Below are positions 8,650-15,953 of a stretch of 28,760 nt of DNA, one piece after another. Positions within the stretch are counted from its first letter, which is position 1. Every line of letters begins with the position of its first letter. A program made the position numbers and the translations under genes. Source of the stretch: DAOOPX01 sp964653045 (GTDB lineage Bacteria > Patescibacteriota > Microgenomatia > UBA1400 > PJMF01); NCBI GenBank assembly GCA_964653045.1, contig CAZZBW010000013.1:1-28760 (forward strand), read 5' to 3'. The notes below the pieces were generated by a model. That model was not told where the DNA came from. It made no database searches and was given only the letters and a program-made list of their open reading frames with translations.

Positions 8650-8662
8650 GCAATTTTGGTTG

Positions 8663-9148
8663 TTATAATCTAGCCAATACCATATCTAGCTGTTCGTTGA
8701 CTAAGTTTTTTTTGTCCGCTTCTGTAAGTTTTTTGTCGATTACTTTTTCACTGGCGGTGATGATTGAACTGACCAAGTCATCTTTCAAAGAAGCGATTTG
8801 TCTTTGTTTTTCTACCTGCCATTTTTGTTCTTCACTCTTGACAAATTTGGTCACCTCATCTTGAGCGGCAACTAACAGCTCTTGTTTCTTTTCTTTTACC
8901 TGAGCAGCAATTTGCTCTAGCTTCTTTGTTTCCTCTGACTCCAACCTTTTTTTGGTTTTGAGTTTTAGCTCCTCGATCGCGGCCTTCTCCTCGATTAGAT
9001 CTTGGGCCGCTTTTTGCCCCTCTTCAATTCTTTTTGAACGTTCTTCAAAAACTTTGAGAATAGGTTTGTACAATAAGTAGCTTAACAGACCCAAGATAAC
9101 AGAAAAATTAATTATCTGGAAAATAATCTGTAGTGGCTGAATTTCCAT
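8663..9148 (-). CDS. atpF: ATP synthase F0 b subunit
   Basis: The 161-residue peripheral stalk subunit. One N-terminal membrane helix (about residues 8-27, IIFQIINFSVILGLLSYLLY) is followed by a long charged coiled coil rich in Lys, Glu and Gln. Only one b gene is present, so a b2 homodimer is expected. A strong AAAGGAG Shine-Dalgarno sequence precedes the ATG. Its C-terminus normally binds the delta C-terminal domain, which is duplicated in this genome. Confidence 0.93.
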   Translation of the reverse strand: MEIQPLQIIFQIINFSVILGLLSYLLYKPILKVFEERSKRIEEGQKAAQDLIEEKAAIEELKLKTKKRLESEETKKLEQIAAQVKEKKQELLVAAQDEVTKFVKSEEQKWQVEKQRQIASLKDDLVSSIITASEKVIDKKLTEADKKNLVNEQLDMVLARL

Positions 9149-9207
9149 AGTGACTCCTTTACGATTTAATTAATCTTGCGGGGCAGCAACTCAACTCTGA
9201 TTCTGTT

Positions 9208-9423
9208 TTACACGAACTTCAAGATTAAAGCCACAACTAAGAGATAAATCGCGATTGCTTCAGCAAAAGCGATGCTCAAGATCATGGCTGTTTGAATTTT
9301 GCTGGTAGCCTCTGGGTTGCGACCGATGGCGCTAAGACCGCTTGAACCAATCATACCGATAGCAATAGCTGGTCCGACTGCGCCCAAACCCATCAGTAAA
9401 CCAATGGCGAGATCTGTGTTCAT
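9208..9423 (-). CDS. atpE: ATP synthase F0 c subunit (proton-type)
   Basis: A 71-residue hairpin of two membrane helices joined by the polar loop GRNPEA (34-39). The ion-carrying carboxylate is E55 in AFAEAIAIY. Helix 1 has I22 where Na+-type rings have Gln, and A56 follows the Glu where Na+ rings have Ser. The ring is therefore predicted to carry H+. The sequence AAAGAAAGAAAAA serves as a weak Shine-Dalgarno region. Confidence 0.95.
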   Translation of the reverse strand: MNTDLAIGLLMGLGAVGPAIAIGMIGSSGLSAIGRNPEATSKIQTAMILSIAFAEAIAIYLLVVALILKFV

Positions 9424-9475
9424 AGTTTTTCTTTCTTTTATACTAATAATACTTTTTACTTTAATATTATTTATC

Positions 9476-10348
9476 TTAATGCGATTTAGCCGTAGCCATG
9501 TTATAAAAAACCAAACTTAGCATGGTGAATACTAGAGCCTGAATAAACCCAACGAAAATCTCCAAACCATAAAATGGCACCGGCACCAGAACCTTAGTTA
9601 AGTAAGCGATCACAACGATTAAAACCTCGCCGGCAAAAATGTTACCAAAAAGCCGGAAGGCAAAAGAAATAATTCTAGCGAACTCAGAGATTGTTTCCAG
9701 AACCCCCACATAAAAGTTGATGGGATTCGAGAAGTTGATAAACTTTTGAAAGTAGCTAAAACTTAAGTACTTAAAGCCAAAGTATTGGATTAAAAAAACT
9801 GAGATCAATGATAAGGCAAAAGTGGTATTGAGATCAGCGGTGCCTGGACGAAAATACGGAACAAACACCGAGCGAGTGGATGAGGCCTCTGTCGCTGTTT
9901 CTTCATGACCTTCCTCAGTTGCAGCGAGAGCTGGTTGAACCATCTCGGAAAAAGACGTTTCCTCGGACTCACCTGCTAATACTTCTTCGTGAGTTTCTTG
10001 CTGATGAGTGAAGCCAATTGTGCCTACTCCAGGTAACAATCCCAACCAGTTATTCAAGATAATAAACAGAAAAAAAGTTGATAAGGCAGGAAAAAAATGG
10101 CGACTTTTTTTCAAGTCGCCAGTGACTGAGTGCACGAGACCAAAAAGAGTCTCTACTAGCCACTCAGCGAAATTTTGAATGCCGGTAGGCCGAATTGATC
10201 TAGCGTTAAATCTCACTCTAACAATCAAGGCGAATACCAATAGCATCAGCGAAACTAGTACGCTCGTCAGCATCGAGTTGGTTATTGGTAACGAACCAAT
10301 GTGAAACAGAGTTTCCGCATTGAGAGAGATGTGGATTCCAGACGACAT
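9476..10348 (-). CDS. atpB: ATP synthase F0 a subunit with acidic extracytoplasmic insert
   Basis: A 290-residue stator channel subunit. The essential arginine is R232 in AFRLFGNIFAGE, and the conserved PGTADLNTT (about 168-176) is present. Between LLPGVGTIGF and VPYFRP lies an insert of about 45 residues (114-160) with 12 Glu, 3 His, one Arg and no Lys. By E. coli topology this loop faces outside. I chose the ATG at 10348 because the longer TTG-initiated reading from 10381 would begin upstream of the promoter -10 box. First gene of the atp operon; its mRNA leader would be only a few bases. No atpI is seen. Confidence 0.93.
   Translation of the reverse strand: MSSGIHISLNAETLFHIGSLPITNSMLTSVLVSLMLLVFALIVRVRFNARSIRPTGIQNFAEWLVETLFGLVHSVTGDLKKSRHFFPALSTFFLFIILNNWLGLLPGVGTIGFTHQQETHEEVLAGESEETSFSEMVQPALAATEEGHEETATEASSTRSVFVPYFRPGTADLNTTFALSLISVFLIQYFGFKYLSFSYFQKFINFSNPINFYVGVLETISEFARIISFAFRLFGNIFAGEVLIVVIAYLTKVLVPVPFYGLEIFVGFIQALVFTMLSLVFYNMATAKSH
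10098..10121. repeat. Intragenic perfect 9-bp stem-loop
   Basis: TGGCGACTT-TTTTTC-AAGTCGCCA within atpB. Confidence 0.88.
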
Positions 10349-10358
10349 AACTCGGCCA

Positions 10359-10386
10359 ATTATACAATCAAGCAACAACACGTCAA
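10359..10386 (-). promoter_or_regulatory. Promoter of the atp operon
   Basis: On the minus strand TTGACG (10386-10381) is followed by 16 bases and a perfect TATAAT (10364-10359). The atpB ATG begins 10 bases after the -10 box, giving a predicted leader of about 3 bases. No Shine-Dalgarno sequence fits in that space. Confidence 0.7.
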
Positions 10387-10409
10387 CACGCGAATTGTTC
10401 TCGTGTTGA
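10383..10409. repeat. Palindrome over the atp -35 box; candidate operator
   Basis: Perfect 8-bp inverted repeat TCAACACG / CGTGTTGA with an 11-base spacer. One arm overlaps the -35 hexamer. On the minus strand a further CGTGTTG follows directly, giving a third half-site. It could be a repressor site, or a stem-loop at the end of the upstream LytR_C gene; there is no U-tract, so a terminator is less likely. Confidence 0.45.
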
Positions 10410-10423
10410 TAATTTTGTCACCG

Positions 10424-12142
10424 TTACTTTGTTAGTACTATTACAGCACTGTATTTTGCAGTTGTGTCTTCAGTGGAGTAACCTTCAGCATACTCAAGTT
10501 TGAGACCGGTGGCCTCTGATAGTGCTACCACTAAAGCCTGATCTTCTTCGGAACTTAGGACTAGTCCATCAGCTTCACTCTCATAGCTACCTTTGGCATT
10601 ACCAGCAGTAGCTGATTTGACTCCCGCTTTGTCTAAAGCTTGCTTAATAGTACCTGCATAGCCCGCTTTGGTTGTGGCGTTAACGACAAAAATATCCAAG
10701 GTAGACAGATCAACTTCTGTCACTTCTGGAGTTGGAGTTGGCTGTGGTTCTTCAGCTTGGGTTGGAACTACCTCAACCTCTGGTTGGACGACTTGATCAA
10801 CGGTTTCTTTGTTAGATAAAGACAACCATCCGAGGCCAACCCCCACTCCAATGGCTACCACCGCGACAAAAACTGAGAGAGTAATCAATAATAACTTGAC
10901 TAGATTTCCTGCACCAGATTGGTTTTTAATGACTGGAGAAGTAGTATCTGGCATAAGCGTTCCTAAACTCTGGTTTTCTACTACAGCTGAATCAACTACT
11001 CCAGAGCTGCTGGCCTGCAGCTCGATTGTAGGTTCGGGTGTGAGTTCAGGAGTGGTTGAAACAACGGTGGCGGGAGTTACTTCGGGTTCGGGAGAAGCAA
11101 CTTGGGGTTTAGACTCATCAACAGATTTGAGTTCAATCTTTTTAGAATGTACGGTCATAACGTCTCCTGCCATGGTTTTATGAGTACTACGGTCAGCTAT
11201 TTCAGAAGTTTCTACTTGATCGATGCTTTCTTCTTCAACTTCAGCTTCGTCGATTTTTGTTTGAGGAGGGTGGCTGACAAGCTCGCGATCTTGATCGCTC
11301 GCTTGCCCCGGGACAAACTTGGGAACGGGGTAATCAGCAATCGCCAGAGTTTTGGCAGTTGTCTCGATAATTTGTTTGAGATAGCCCGGCAGCTGGTCAG
11401 AGCTGGTCTGGTCATTTGCCAGCTGCTGAATGGGCAGTATCCCATTCAGCAGCTCTTTGAGTCTGCTTTCGGTGAGTGTGTCAGTTAGAAGGTAAAGCGT
11501 TTGCAAATTTGCTTCTACACCCTTGAGAGTTTTGATAGTTTCAGCAATTTTATCGGTGTCTTGAGCCGAGGCTTGGTTGGTTTGATCGACGCCAATGTAA
11601 TGCAGCGCGCTGTACAGATGAGTGCCCACCTGGAGCACAGTGACGGATGGCTCGAGTGAAACAAGCGATTTAACTGTCCAACTCAAGGGAGAGACGGCAG
11701 AAATGGTGACTTTTGAATCGCTAGCGCCGACTCTGATCGGCGCCAACACTGTCTTTTCCATTGCTGACAGCTGCACTTTGGCTTGTTTCTTGAAAGTAGT
11801 CAAGACAGTAGTATCGATGTCATGAGTGGCGGTACTAAGGGAGATCTGGGGTAAAAGGGTATCTTGGAGGTACTCAGCAATTTTTTTATCATCTGTCTCT
11901 TTGACTGAGACAATGGTGTTGGTGAACAGATAATCAGGCAGGATCAGGTGATACTCACCTTCTTCTAGTTTGTCAAAAAGTTTGGTGACATTACTTGCCA
12001 CAAATTGATTTTCATCAATAAACTCGCCGTTGATTTGGCGAAAGCTTTGAATTGTAAAGTCATGAGGTTTTTTGCCAGGCAATAACTCAGTTACCAATGA
12101 CAAATCCGGAAAGATATACAGCAGTCTGACTGTGTTGAGCAT
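10424..12142 (-). CDS. Membrane protein with C-terminal LytR_C domain and PilM-like N-terminus
   Basis: A 572-residue protein. Residues 1 to about 260 form a soluble cytoplasmic region that vaguely resembles the actin-like PilM/SHS2 proteins of pilus machines. A charged linker rich in Glu, Pro, Thr and Val follows (about 280-410), then one membrane helix at about 416-440, a Pro-Thr-Glu linker, and a LytR_C domain (477-572: VDLSTLDIFVVNATTKAGYA and onward). The LytR_C domain would lie outside the cell, near the envelope. Its job is unknown; a role in envelope or pilus assembly is an inference. A promoter (TTGCCA-17-CATACT) ends 9 bases before the ATG. A perfect 14-bp hairpin lies within it. 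Confidence 0.75.
   Translation of the reverse strand: MLNTVRLLYIFPDLSLVTELLPGKKPHDFTIQSFRQINGEFIDENQFVASNVTKLFDKLEEGEYHLILPDYLFTNTIVSVKETDDKKIAEYLQDTLLPQISLSTATHDIDTTVLTTFKKQAKVQLSAMEKTVLAPIRVGASDSKVTISAVSPLSWTVKSLVSLEPSVTVLQVGTHLYSALHYIGVDQTNQASAQDTDKIAETIKTLKGVEANLQTLYLLTDTLTESRLKELLNGILPIQQLANDQTSSDQLPGYLKQIIETTAKTLAIADYPVPKFVPGQASDQDRELVSHPPQTKIDEAEVEEESIDQVETSEIADRSTHKTMAGDVMTVHSKKIELKSVDESKPQVASPEPEVTPATVVSTTPELTPEPTIELQASSSGVVDSAVVENQSLGTLMPDTTSPVIKNQSGAGNLVKLLLITLSVFVAVVAIGVGVGLGWLSLSNKETVDQVVQPEVEVVPTQAEEPQPTPTPEVTEVDLSTLDIFVVNATTKAGYAGTIKQALDKAGVKSATAGNAKGSYESEADGLVLSSEEDQALVVALSEATGLKLEYAEGYSTEDTTAKYSAVIVLTK
11421..11454. repeat. Intragenic perfect 14-bp stem-loop
   Basis: Arms AGCTGCTGAATGGG (11421-11434) and CCCATTCAGCAGCT (11441-11454) are fully complementary, with the loop CAGTAT. 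Inside the LytR_C protein gene. Confidence 0.9.
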
Positions 12143-12151
12143 CAGCTACAT

Positions 12152-12180
12152 AGTATGATCAATAAACAAAACATTGGCAA
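12152..12180 (-). promoter_or_regulatory. Promoter of the LytR_C-domain gene
   Basis: Minus strand TTGCCA (12180-12175), 17 bases, CATACT (12157-12152), then 9 bases to the ATG at 12142. There is no Shine-Dalgarno sequence and little or no leader. Confidence 0.5.
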
Positions 12181-12219
12181 TAGGGAATTTTTGATCGCAA
12201 TACTCTCGTTAATTTCTGC

Positions 12220-12888
12220 TTATTTTAATTTATTTCGACAAATGACTGTGAGAGCGTGGGCAGTAGCGCTCAATCTTTTTCTGCTGTCAGTAATTATCCT
12301 TGGATCTCTTAGAATTTCGCTAACATCACCATGGTTTAACTCTAGTCTGGCTGCCAGAACTTTTGCGCCAGCTAATAAATGAAAGTTTAATAAACCTATC
12401 GCCAATTTTGCGCGGCGAATGTCAAACTGACCAGTTTTTGGATCATAAAACTGATCTTCTCGGTATTGATTGCCATAACCCGCGATGGTTAGTGTCAAGG
12501 GTAATAGTTTGATCAAAGCGCGTCCGTGACCATCTACCCATCCCAAACAACCATGAATTGATAAAAAATTTGCTGCAATGACTGCGTATGCTTCAAAGAC
12601 CTGTGATAAATCATAAACTGGCCTGCCCTCGTGCCTTCGTCTAAGATCATTGAGAATTTGGCAAATTGATTCAAGACGTCGTTGAATTTCGCTAGGTTCT
12701 AATTTAGGCTCAATAAGCGTGCCATCTGGTAAACGAAACGGAGTTGTTTCAAGGGTAAAGTTTTTTTGTTGGTGTATGGGATGTTCGGCAGGAAACCCTT
12801 CTCTGAGGTATTGGAAAAGAAGAGTTAAATCTACACTTTCATAATTTTCTAGTTGTTGATCTGCTGAGTAGATAAATTTTTCTAGCAC
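12220..12888 (-). CDS. Fic-like protein with altered active-site motif
   Basis: A 222-residue protein starting at GTG. Residues 98-140 (FEAYAVIAANFLSIHG, then DGHGRALIKLL and TIAGYG) match the core of Fic enzymes, which transfer AMP or other groups to target proteins. The Fic motif HPFx(D/E)GNGRxxR is changed: three extra residues sit between H112 and D119, Asn is replaced by H121, and the second Arg by I126. R123 is kept. Spacing from R123 to the AGY segment fits Fic exactly. It may be inactive or use a different substrate. The region before the motif (EPSEIQRRLESICQILNDL) is helical. Followed by the LytR_C gene 77 bases downstream. Confidence 0.6.
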   Translation of the reverse strand: MLEKFIYSADQQLENYESVDLTLLFQYLREGFPAEHPIHQQKNFTLETTPFRLPDGTLIEPKLEPSEIQRRLESICQILNDLRRRHEGRPVYDLSQVFEAYAVIAANFLSIHGCLGWVDGHGRALIKLLPLTLTIAGYGNQYREDQFYDPKTGQFDIRRAKLAIGLLNFHLLAGAKVLAARLELNHGDVSEILRDPRIITDSRKRLSATAHALTVICRNKLK

Positions 12889-12967
12889 AAGTTGAGAAAA
12901 AAATGTAAAGTAATAAATCGGAATAACCGATAAATCTGAATTCCAAGATTATTATAAAGGTATGAAA

Positions 12968-12996
12968 TTGATACGTAAATATTAGTTTGATACAAT
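12968..12996 (+). promoter_or_regulatory. Promoter of the small gene at 13066
   Basis: TTGATA (12968-12973), 17 bases, TACAAT (12991-12996). This is a near-consensus sigma70-type promoter with a predicted start near 13003 and a leader of about 60 bases. The flanking stretch 12889-13065 is very AT-rich and holds nothing else I can identify. Confidence 0.65.
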
Positions 12997-13065
12997 GGCT
13001 AATAGATGTTATTAACTGCTTGTTTTTAAATATGTTTATTATTTTTTTAAAGAAAGGTTGTGGTT

Positions 13066-13293
13066 ATGATTCAACCCAAAGAAAACAGCTTTAGGGTTCA
13101 TGATGGAAATGAAGGATCTCAATCAATCCTGCCAAGACTTGCTTCTTTGTTCATAAGGGTATTTTCTAGACTTGACCCGCTTTCGGCAAAAACAGATGGT
13201 GGAACGACAGTCCCAGAAAGTGAGGGATCAAAAACGCAAAGAGAGATGGGTGAAGCCGCAGCCAGAAGTATTCAGGAATCCGGCCACAGGTAG
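13066..13293 (+). CDS. Small hypothetical protein
   Basis: A 75-residue protein I do not recognise. It starts at the ATG at 13066, eight bases after AGAAAGG; a GTG at 13060 is less likely because it would sit too close to that site. A hydrophobic, basic segment (SILPRLASLFIRVFSRL, about residues 19-35) could be a short amphipathic or membrane-binding helix. The rest is polar, with a Thr/Glu-rich tail. It has a strong promoter and Shine-Dalgarno sequence, so it is probably expressed. It converges on the gene at 13393-13743. Confidence 0.5.
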   Translation: MIQPKENSFRVHDGNEGSQSILPRLASLFIRVFSRLDPLSAKTDGGTTVPESEGSKTQREMGEAAARSIQESGHR

Positions 13294-13392
13294 TTAAATG
13301 GATACCATAAACCAGTATATCAAAAGGACTAAACTAGGATCAAATAAGTAAGTAAGTTGCTTTGAAAATAGTTTGGAGAAGGAGTAAAAGAG

Positions 13393-13743
13393 CTACTTTC
13401 TTCGATTTCTTAATTCTATAAACCTTGCTTGAGCTGCAAGTGCAACTCGTCTGGCCCCAGCTTCGTCTTCTGGGGTTACAACTCCGCGCCTATTTTCCCT
13501 GACACTTTGAAGTGATCTCTGGTAGGCCTCATCTCTAGCTTGTGAAGCAGTACCACCTCTAGCTGCCACTTCTTGCGCCACTTGTTCAGATATTGGTGAG
13601 CTTCTTTTAGCTCTTTCTATTCGAGCCCTTTCTTCGTCCTTAAGAGTTTTGGATGAAGGTGAACCTGCGCGGACTTCAAGGTTTGTCTCATATACTACGG
13701 CCGGTGGTTCATATGGTTTTTTAAAACTTTCAAGACTATTCAT
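13393..13743 (-). CDS. Small charged protein with a YEPP leader-like N-terminus
   Basis: A 116-residue protein. Residues 8-28 (KKPYEPPAVVYETNLEVRAG) resemble the YxxP leader seen in some lasso-peptide and other RiPP precursors and in small peptides of Chloroflexi. Residues 30-116 are highly charged, rich in Arg, Glu and Ala, and probably helical. No RiPP maturation enzymes are nearby and there is no typical core peptide, so a RiPP role is speculative. TATAAT lies 11 bases upstream of the ATG, with no Shine-Dalgarno sequence. Confidence 0.55.
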   Translation of the reverse strand: MNSLESFKKPYEPPAVVYETNLEVRAGSPSSKTLKDEERARIERAKRSSPISEQVAQEVAARGGTASQARDEAYQRSLQSVRENRRGVVTPEDEAGARRVALAAQARFIELRNRRK

Positions 13744-13792
13744 AATGAAAATATATTATATAGAAGAATTATACAACTCATGCTTTTTAATG

Positions 13793-13866
13793 TGAGCCCG
13801 CTGGGACTCGAACCCAGGACGCACAGCTTAAAAGGCTGTCGCTCTAACCGACTGAGCTACGGGCCC
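13793..13866 (-). tRNA. tRNA-Lys (anticodon TTT)
   Basis: The minus strand folds into a cloverleaf: acceptor GGGCCCG paired with CGGGCTC (one G-T pair), D stem GCTC/GAGC, anticodon stem ACAGC/GCTGT with loop CTTTTAA (anticodon TTT), and T arm CTGGG-TTCGAGT-CCCAG. The discriminator base is A. CCA is not encoded (CAT follows), so it must be added by enzyme. A TATAAT at 13898-13893 lies about 26 bases upstream of the 5' end and is a likely -10 box. Confidence 0.96.
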
Positions 13867-13922
13867 GTAGCAAAGATGTTTTGAACTGAGAGATTATATA
13901 ACAAAAGTTGCGAAGTGGTAGA

Positions 13923-14744
13923 TTAGCTTGGCGAGGTTAGTGAGTGACTGATGTTCGAATTGGGTAAATTTTTTTCGATTAGCCTTTTGAATTTGTTTCG
14001 ATTGAGCAAGAAAGAGGTTAACGAGAAATAAATTGAAACAATTTCAAGTACTAATAATCCGCTGATAATGTTTGAAAAGGGACCAAATATGACAAAATAA
14101 GCGACGAGTGCAGAAAAGGGATTAAGCAAGAACAAGGAAAATGCAGTAATGTATTCAAGGTATGAATATTTGGTTTGTTTTCCAAAATAATCATTTAAGT
14201 GTTCGACTTCCCAAATAGGAGTTTGCCATTTTTTTTGTATTAATTCAATCGGGAAAGAAAATTTGGTGCCAATTGAACTAAGGGAATTAATTGTATAACC
14301 GCCGCCATAAATTAGGTCATATTCGTTGGGTGAATGTTGCTCTCGAATTATGGCAATGATTTGGTGAGATTTGATTGAGACAATTGGCGTCCCGAATTCA
14401 GATATTTCTATTCCCGAATCGTTGATAAGCATTTTACGAAAAAACGCGGGCATTCCCTTTAATATGTAATAGCCTAACGCAAGAAAAATAGATGGGATCA
14501 GTTTAATAAATGACGGACTACCTGCGAGAGCATCAAGGGGGATGAAAGTGAACCAGGGTACGCTTAATAAAATTGCGAGTATTCCATATAGTAATGCGAA
14601 GGGTAAATTGTCTTTTGCGGTAGTTTTGTGATAGAAATCACTCTCCCAAATGACATTTTCTATTAAAGTATGTTTTCTGAACCGACTTATAATGAACTTA
14701 ATCAGCGTACCGATATAGGTAGATGACAATAAGCGAATTAACAT
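13923..14744 (-). CDS. Hypothetical membrane protein
   Basis: A 273-residue protein not assigned to a family. It shows two membrane helices near residues 48-70 and 80-97, a soluble cytoplasmic-type segment at about 100-190 (including MLINDSGIEISEFGTPIVSI and a GGGY turn), and two more helices at about 197-220 and 225-247. The middle part resembles PH-like domains found between helix pairs in small bacterial membrane proteins; this is a weak impression. AT-rich, with no long inverted repeats. An extended -10 box, TGCTACAAT, ends 10 bases before the ATG. Confidence 0.65.
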   Translation of the reverse strand: MLIRLLSSTYIGTLIKFIISRFRKHTLIENVIWESDFYHKTTAKDNLPFALLYGILAILLSVPWFTFIPLDALAGSPSFIKLIPSIFLALGYYILKGMPAFFRKMLINDSGIEISEFGTPIVSIKSHQIIAIIREQHSPNEYDLIYGGGYTINSLSSIGTKFSFPIELIQKKWQTPIWEVEHLNDYFGKQTKYSYLEYITAFSLFLLNPFSALVAYFVIFGPFSNIISGLLVLEIVSIYFSLTSFLLNRNKFKRLIEKNLPNSNISHSLTSPS

Positions 14745-14754
14745 CGATTAAAAT

Positions 14755-14763
14755 ATTGTAGCA
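14755..14763 (-). promoter_or_regulatory. Extended -10 promoter of the membrane protein gene
   Basis: Minus strand TGCTACAAT (TG-n-TACAAT), then 10 bases to the ATG at 14744. I see no good -35 box. A leader of only about three bases is predicted. Confidence 0.45.
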
Positions 14764-14818
14764 AGAAAAACAGGACCTTTGTTAGCAGTAGTCAAATGAA
14801 TAACAATAGTTGAGTAAT

Positions 14819-15688
14819 ATGCCGGAATTACCCGAAGTTGAAACCATTGTACGAAGGCTGGCGCCAAGATTAGAAGGACGGGAAGTAGTAGGTGTGGAAG
14901 TGAGGTTGGCGAAAAGTTGGCAGGGAGAAGTGAAGGATGTAATCGGTGCGAGAATTGAGCAGGTGGGGCGGCGGGCGAAGATGATTGTGATCAGCCTCGC
15001 CCGCCGCCAAAGCCCGTCATCAGATAACATATATTTATTGATTCACCTGAAAATGACCGGTCAGCTGATTCACGTCGGCAAACAGAATGATCGACTGGGT
15101 GGCGGCCACCCAACTGCGGATTGGGTGGCCGACCTACCCAGCAAGCATACTAGAGTAATTATTAGTTTGAGCGATGGCTCGACGTTATTTTTCAACGATC
15201 AACGGACTTTTGGTTGGATTAAGGTTGTGAACGAAACTCAATTGATGACAGAAACGAGCAAGTACGGACCTGACGTTAACGATCCAACCTTTGATTTAGA
15301 CAATTTTGTTACTTCTTTCAAAAACAGGACGATGAGTATCAAGCAAGCGATCATGAGTAATCAACTCATGTCCGGGGTAGGTAACATCTATGCCTGTGAC
15401 GGGCTTCACTTGGCAGGAGTCTCGCCTACTCTGCCAGCAGGCAAACTAACCAAAAGCCAGTACAACAAACTATATAAGGCTTTGCAGGAAGTAATTGGCT
15501 TGGGAATCAAACTGGGTGGCGCGACCATCAGCGATTATACCGATGTCGATGGCTTTGCCGGTCAGTATCAGACTGTCTGCCGCGTCTATGGTCGCGCCGA
15601 TCAGCCTTGCGTGGTTTGTCAGACGAAAATTGTTCGGATCAAACAAGGTGGCCGGAGTACTTTTTACTGCCCCCAGTGTCAAAAATAG
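14819..15688 (+). CDS. mutM: Formamidopyrimidine-DNA glycosylase
   Basis: A 289-residue base-excision repair enzyme that removes oxidised purines such as 8-oxoguanine and nicks the abasic site. The start must be the ATG at 14819: this places Pro2, the nucleophile, in MPELPEVETI. A TTG-initiated reading from 14810 would bury it. Glu3, K78 in HLKMTG, NDQRTFGW and the C-terminal zinc finger (CVVC, CPQC) with R in GGRSTFYC are all present. The extra loop GKQNDRLGGGHP fits the CPR form of the enzyme. Two strong inverted repeats lie inside the gene (14967-15008 and 15103-15131). Confidence 0.96.
   Translation: MPELPEVETIVRRLAPRLEGREVVGVEVRLAKSWQGEVKDVIGARIEQVGRRAKMIVISLARRQSPSSDNIYLLIHLKMTGQLIHVGKQNDRLGGGHPTADWVADLPSKHTRVIISLSDGSTLFFNDQRTFGWIKVVNETQLMTETSKYGPDVNDPTFDLDNFVTSFKNRTMSIKQAIMSNQLMSGVGNIYACDGLHLAGVSPTLPAGKLTKSQYNKLYKALQEVIGLGIKLGGATISDYTDVDGFAGQYQTVCRVYGRADQPCVVCQTKIVRIKQGGRSTFYCPQCQK
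14967..15008. repeat. Intragenic perfect 12-bp stem-loop
   Basis: GGCGGCGGGCGA (14967-14978) pairs with TCGCCCGCCGCC (14997-15008) across an 18-base loop. Very GC-rich, inside mutM. Confidence 0.9.
15098..15131. repeat. Nested intragenic stem-loops
   Basis: CGGCCACCCAA (15103-15113) pairs perfectly with TTGGGTGGCCG (15121-15131), with a 7-base loop. A competing 6-bp hairpin GGGTGG-CGG-CCACCC overlaps its left arm (15097-15111). Inside mutM. Confidence 0.88.
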
Positions 15689-15719
15689 GTTCAATCAACA
15701 AGTGTTTTCCAGTAAGGTT

Positions 15720-15748
15720 TGGGCAAGTAGAGTTGCCCACATACTTTT
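15720..15748 (+). terminator. Possible terminator of mutM
   Basis: A 7-bp hairpin TGGGCAA-GTAGAG-TTGCCCA (15720-15739), followed after four bases by a short T run (15744-15748). The stem is modest, so this is a weak call. Confidence 0.4.
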
Positions 15749-15761
15749 TGGCAAAATTTCT

Positions 15762-15795
15762 TTTATATAAAATCATATATATGATTCTATATAAA
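15762..15795. repeat. AT-rich intergenic palindrome
   Basis: Seventeen-base arms with one mismatch meet at a perfect 16-base palindrome AATCATATATATGATT (15771-15786). It lies in the 265-base gap between mutM and the gene at 15954, which holds no other feature except a possible TATAAT near 15932-15937. Confidence 0.75.
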
Positions 15796-15953
15796 GAAAA
15801 AAAGTTTGAAATTGAACAAGCTGGGCTCAAAAGAAAGATTACATAATGATTGAGTAAGTATATTATGATCACTCCAGTGTAATATTGTGTTGGTTGTCAT
15901 GTCGGTGATATACTATGTTGTAGTAAGGTATGTATAATTAATTATTAGAGCAT

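Noticed and set aside
10349..10381. Longer atpB reading from a TTG at 10381
   Set aside because: It begins upstream of the TATAAT box of the atp promoter, so it would not be in the mRNA.
14810..14818. Longer mutM start at TTG
   Set aside because: MutM needs Pro directly after the initiator Met as its nucleophile, so the ATG at 14819 is the start.
15470..15872. Overlapping short frames at and after the end of mutM
   Set aside because: They are low-complexity or antisense frames without start signals; the region is better explained by a weak terminator and an AT palindrome.
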